A stretch of 16,435 nucleotides of DNA. Source: JALHNI01 sp031367405. Lineage in GTDB: Bacteria; Acidobacteriota; Terriglobia; Bryobacterales; Bryobacteraceae. The notes below the pieces were generated by a model, which searched no databases, had not been told where the DNA came from, and saw only the letters and a program-made list of their open reading frames with translations. Positions 14,197 to 16,435 of the stretch are shown piece by piece. Position 1 is the first letter of the stretch. Every line of letters begins with the position of its first letter. The position numbers and the translations under genes are program-made. The DNA lies in contig JANLPT010000016.1 of NCBI GenBank assembly GCA_031367405.1, forward strand, positions 1-16,435, given 5' to 3'.

Positions 14197-14587
14197 GAGT
14201 TTCCTTTTTAATTTTCTTAAGACCCGACCATTCCTCGCAAATCAAAATGGAATTGGCCGGGTTGTTGACCATGTATTTGCAAGCCGCCGAACCAATCAGC
14301 TTCTCGCGGGCTACCGGGAGCATGCCGCTAAACACGGACACATCCTGGGAAGTGTTGTAAGCGACGCCTTGCAGTTGATATGCGTAATACACGGCGTCGT
14401 CTTGAATATCGGTCACTGTGGCTTCGATAATGCGGCCTTCGCGTGAGATCGCTTGCCGGCGGCGCAGTTCACGGCGCAATTCACGCTGCCGGGGTGTCAG
14501 CCGGCTGCGCCACAGCACCCAAATGAAGATGGCCAGCGCCACGGTGACGCCCACGCTGGCCATCAAGACATCGAAGGCGAGCCACAC
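14177..14587 (-). CDS. Single-helix membrane protein, DUF3592-like
   Basis: A 136-residue protein. One membrane helix near the N-terminus (MASVGVTVALAIFIWVLW) is followed by an Arg-rich stretch (RSRLTPRQRELRRELRRR) that should sit in the cytoplasm. A predicted beta domain follows (GRIIEATVTDIQDDAVYYAY, then KYMVNNPANSILICEEW). The pattern of an extracytoplasmic or cytoplasmic beta unit ending in a V-NP-NS motif recalls DUF3592, but the match is only by eye. The frame is open upstream to 14779 inside fsa; that part is low-complexity and is not likely to be translated. I choose GTG 14587, 1 base after the fsa stop; ATG 14563 is the alternative. No function can be given. Its place between a sugar-phosphate aldolase and a Dabb protein may only reflect operon packing. 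Confidence 0.62.
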   Translation of the reverse strand: MWLAFDVLMASVGVTVALAIFIWVLWRSRLTPRQRELRRELRRRQAISREGRIIEATVTDIQDDAVYYAYQLQGVAYNTSQDVSVFSGMLPVAREKLIGSAACKYMVNNPANSILICEEWSGLKKIKKETHEEIIS

Positions 14588-14588
14588 T

Positions 14589-15239
14589 TTATTTAGTTTC
14601 GAAGGCCTTGGCGTGGTCTTTGAGGAACTGCTCGAGGCCCTTATCGGTGAGCGGATGGTTGAAGAGCATGTCGAGCACCTTGGACGGCATGGTGCCGACT
14701 TGAGCACCGGCTTCGGCGGCCTGCACGACGTGCAGCGGTGAGCGCAAGGAGGCGGCAAGAACCTGCGTCTTGAAGCCATAATTCTTGTAAATCTTGCAGA
14801 TGCTGGTGATCAGGTCCATGCCGACGTCGCCGATATCGTCGAGGCGGCCGACGAAGGGGCTCACCAGGTAGGCACCGGCCTTAGCGGCCAGCAAGGCTTG
14901 GGCGGCGGAGAAGCACAGCGTCACGTTGACGCGAATACCTTCCTTCGACAAGGCGGAACAGGCCACAATGCCTTCGCGGATCAATGGTAGTTTGACGACC
15001 ACGTTTTTATGAATCTTCGCAAGCTTGCGGCCTTCCGAGATCATAGCTTTCGATTCGATCGCCACCACCTCGGCACTGATGTCGCCGTCGACGATTTCAC
15101 AGATAAGTTTGATCTGCTTTTCGATCGGCACGCCTTCTTTGGCGATCAGCGAAGGGTTGGTGGTGACGCCGTCGATGATGCCATAAGCGGCAGCTTTGCG
15201 CAGTTCATCGAGGTTAGCGGTATCAAGAAAAATTCTCAT
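14589..15239 (-). CDS. fsa: Transaldolase / fructose-6-phosphate aldolase (TalC type)
   Basis: A 216-residue class I aldolase of the short transaldolase group (TalC/FSA). MRIFLDTANLDELRKA and DGVTTNPSLIAKEG form the opening of the barrel with Asp6 and the TTNPS loop. The Schiff-base Lys83 is in VVKLPL. SPFVGRLDDIG and GADV-like (here GAQVGTMPSKVL) follow, ending with the C-terminal FNHPLTDKGLEQFLKD that is typical of the group. Whether the reaction is transaldolase (pentose phosphate pathway) or fructose-6-phosphate cleavage cannot be settled from sequence; most environmental members are transaldolases. ATG 15239 begins 7 bases after the FAH gene stop. Confidence 0.93.
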   Translation of the reverse strand: MRIFLDTANLDELRKAAAYGIIDGVTTNPSLIAKEGVPIEKQIKLICEIVDGDISAEVVAIESKAMISEGRKLAKIHKNVVVKLPLIREGIVACSALSKEGIRVNVTLCFSAAQALLAAKAGAYLVSPFVGRLDDIGDVGMDLITSICKIYKNYGFKTQVLAASLRSPLHVVQAAEAGAQVGTMPSKVLDMLFNHPLTDKGLEQFLKDHAKAFETK

Positions 15240-15246
15240 GGTTATG

Positions 15247-15987
15247 TTACTCGCGAGTTACAGAGTTAGTCAGCACTCCGAGGCCATCGATCTTGACAGA
15301 GACCGAGTCGCCTGGATGCATGGGTCCGACGCCTTCCGGAGTTCCGGTGGCAATCAGATCTCCCGGCTCAAGCGTCATGAACCGGGTCACGAATTCAATT
15401 ATATCACCGAGGCTGAAAATCAGTTGCGCCACCGAACCGTGTTGGCGGCGCGCGCCGTTCACCAGCGTTTCGACGGCGAGCTGGTTCCAATCGAGATCCG
15501 CCGCCGGAACGACGTAAGGTCCCACCGGACAGAAGGTATCGAAGCCCTTGCCCCGCGTCCATTGCTTGTCGCTTTTCTGCAGATCGCGCGCGGTGACGTC
15601 GTTGACAATGGTATAGCCGCGCACGTAATCGAAGGCTTGGGCCGCCTTGACGTGGCGCGCCCGCCGGTCAATCACCACGCCGATCTCGCCCTCGAAATGG
15701 ACGGAAGTGCTGATGGCGGGATAGACGATCTGGTCGCCGTGGGCAATCAGCGAGGAAGGCGGCTTCAGGAAAATCAGTGGCTCGGTGGGGATGTCGTTGC
15801 CGAGTTCTTTGGCGTGCGCGGCGTAATTGCGGCCGACGCAGACGATCTTCGAGGGGGACACGGGCGGCAGCAGCCGGATGTCTTTCGGAATGTCGAGCGT
15901 GGGCAGGTCGACGTATTCGACACCGCCGGCCGAGTCCGGCGTGGCGGCGGGCAGATCCAGGTTGCGGGAGAAGCGAATTCGATACAT
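15247..15987 (-). CDS. Fumarylacetoacetate hydrolase family protein
   Basis: A 246-residue FAH-fold hydrolase or decarboxylase acting on 2-oxo acids in the cytoplasm. Family motifs are VGRNYAAHAKELGN (51-64), LIFLKPPSSL, HFEGEIGVVI (metal-binding Glu99 and Glu101), GYTIVNDVTARDLQ (Asp130), and DLIATGTPEGVGPM near the end. The length equals that of the small FAH proteins (acylpyruvase, oxaloacetate decarboxylase or HpcE-like), not the long tyrosine-pathway enzyme. AAGGA lies 6 bases before ATG 15987. It is the first gene of a minus-strand operon followed by the transaldolase 7 bases on. The exact substrate is open. Confidence 0.92.
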   Translation of the reverse strand: MYRIRFSRNLDLPAATPDSAGGVEYVDLPTLDIPKDIRLLPPVSPSKIVCVGRNYAAHAKELGNDIPTEPLIFLKPPSSLIAHGDQIVYPAISTSVHFEGEIGVVIDRRARHVKAAQAFDYVRGYTIVNDVTARDLQKSDKQWTRGKGFDTFCPVGPYVVPAADLDWNQLAVETLVNGARRQHGSVAQLIFSLGDIIEFVTRFMTLEPGDLIATGTPEGVGPMHPGDSVSVKIDGLGVLTNSVTRE

Positions 15988-16082
15988 GGCTTTTCCTTAG
16001 TGTCGCTCAATCATTGGGCGGGCCAGAAGGTTGAATGCCATTTAGTTTTTCCGATAGTGAGCATCTGAGCGGGAGCCACTTA

Positions 16083-16124
16083 CTTCGTGCGTGTCTGAAA
16101 TGGCCACCTCAGCCGCGCACGAAG
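16083..16124. repeat. Long imperfect hairpin
   Basis: CTTCGTGCGTGTCTGA (16083-16098) pairs with TCAGCCGCGCACGAAG (16109-16124) across a 10-base loop, with one wobble and one mismatch in 16 positions. The right arm is one of the two direct-repeat copies. Confidence 0.75.
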
Positions 16125-16128
16125 CCGG

Positions 16129-16147
16129 GGACGCGTTTGGCGCGTCC
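16129..16147. repeat. Perfect GC-rich hairpin
   Basis: GGACGCG (16129-16135) and CGCGTCC (16141-16147) form a perfect 7-base-pair stem around TTTGG. It directly follows the preceding hairpin. No T-run follows, so it is not a standard terminator. Confidence 0.75.
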
Positions 16148-16178
16148 TGAAAACCATGCGGCACCCTGCTAACAGCAA

Positions 16179-16202
16179 ACCAGCCGGGAACGGAGTGACC
16201 GG
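16179..16202 (+). repeat. 24-base repeat, copy A
   Basis: Exact inverted partner of 16363-16386; the wider copy A extends to about 16244. Confidence 0.9.
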
Positions 16203-16362
16203 ACGCGCTGAGGGGTCGCGTCATGAGGGGCAGAAACCATCCCGGCATCTCAGCCGCGCACGAAGTAAGCGGCTCGCGCTCGCCAAATTTTTCTCTTATG
16301 AGAATCAACAGGTTACGGGGTGGTTTCTTACGAGTGCCCGGGTCCTCTCAGCCGACGACAAC

Positions 16363-16386
16363 CCGGTCACTCCGTTCCCGGCTGGT
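16363..16386 (-). repeat. 24-base repeat, copy B (inverted)
   Basis: Exact reverse complement of 16179-16202; the wider copy B extends back to about 16316. Between the copies lies a small hairpin, TTCTC-TTAT-GAGAA (16291-16304). Confidence 0.9.
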
Positions 16387-16435
16387 GGCGGCGCTGAAAA
16401 TAATGGGTTTGCGAGTATGCCTCATGGAGAGTAAG

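Larger units (their letters stand above)
16061..16386. repeat. Repeat-rich intergenic block with inverted copies
   Basis: The 448 bases after the FAH gene start (15988-16435) hold no convincing gene but several related repeats. A 24-base sequence beginning ACCAGCCGGGAACGGAG occurs at 16179-16202 and exactly inverted at 16363-16386. The similarity runs on, with gaps, to 16244 and 16316 (AGAAACCA.CCCG). CTCAGCCGCGCACGAAG occurs directly repeated at 16108-16124 and 16249-16265. A diverged inverted copy of the 16250-16280 part covers about 16065-16100. This looks like dispersed intergenic repeats rather than an insertion sequence; no transposase is seen. Confidence 0.75.

Noticed and set aside
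14588..14779. N-terminal extension of the DUF3592-like gene
   Set aside because: It runs antiphase inside the transaldolase gene and gives low-complexity Ser/Arg/Pro sequence.
15196..16068. A 290-codon plus-strand reading frame opposite the FAH and transaldolase genes
   Set aside because: It is a shadow of two well-supported genes in GC-rich DNA.
16042..16308. An 88-codon minus-strand reading frame
   Set aside because: Its SCAAE-containing repeats come from the DNA repeat; it looks non-coding.
16061..16386. CRISPR array from the repeats at the right edge
   Set aside because: Copies are few, irregularly spaced, diverged and mostly inverted, and no cas gene is near.
16156..16434. A 92-codon plus-strand reading frame at the right edge
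   Set aside because: It consists of inverted-repeat copies and has no family resemblance or ribosome-binding site.

Overview
The window reads as chromosomal DNA of an Acidobacteriota, most likely of the Solibacter/Bryobacter group. This is an inference from the overall style: moderately high GC, many short overlapping gene junctions, TTG and GTG starts, a Tat-like signal on a sugar-acid TIM-barrel enzyme, and families common in that group. No rRNA marker is present to prove it.

Layout. Positions 60-1241 (+) encode an AlaC-type aminotransferase. Positions 1317-2519 form a small accessory patch: an unrecognised Cys-rich protein (+), a folded hairpin repeat, and an orphan ribbon-helix-helix antitoxin-like gene (-). 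A secreted mannonate-dehydratase-like protein (2552-3622, +) follows, then a Doc-type toxin with a tiny upstream partner (3630-4185, +).

Positions 4182-12498 are all on the minus strand. In transcription order they are: precorrin-2 dehydrogenase, polyphosphate kinase PPK1, and two adjacent one-domain PPK2 proteins in the same frame separated by one TAA. After a 253-base gap that probably holds a structured RNA come a farnesyl diphosphate synthase, a TlyA rRNA methyltransferase, NAD kinase and a GltP-like symporter. Most junctions overlap (three are ATGA, one is TAAGTG), so translation is probably coupled.

A divergent ACS-family transporter of hexuronate type (12537-13838, +) meets a convergent minus-strand operon: FAH-family hydrolase, TalC/FSA-type transaldolase, a one-helix membrane protein resembling DUF3592, and a secreted Dabb-domain protein. 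The last 450 bases contain no convincing gene, only diverged inverted repeats and hairpins.

How the genes relate. The mannonate-dehydratase-like protein and the hexuronate-type transporter fit sugar-acid use. PPK1 plus the split PPK2 pair would make polyphosphate and spend it on nucleotide phosphorylation. IspA, TlyA and NadK are housekeeping genes.

Most interesting points: the split, half-degenerate PPK2 pair; the structured RNA candidate with a 17-base tandem repeat; a hairpin repeat present at two convergent gene ends; two probable leaderless promoters; and the repeat block at the right edge. I did not find a convincing new multi-gene defence system.
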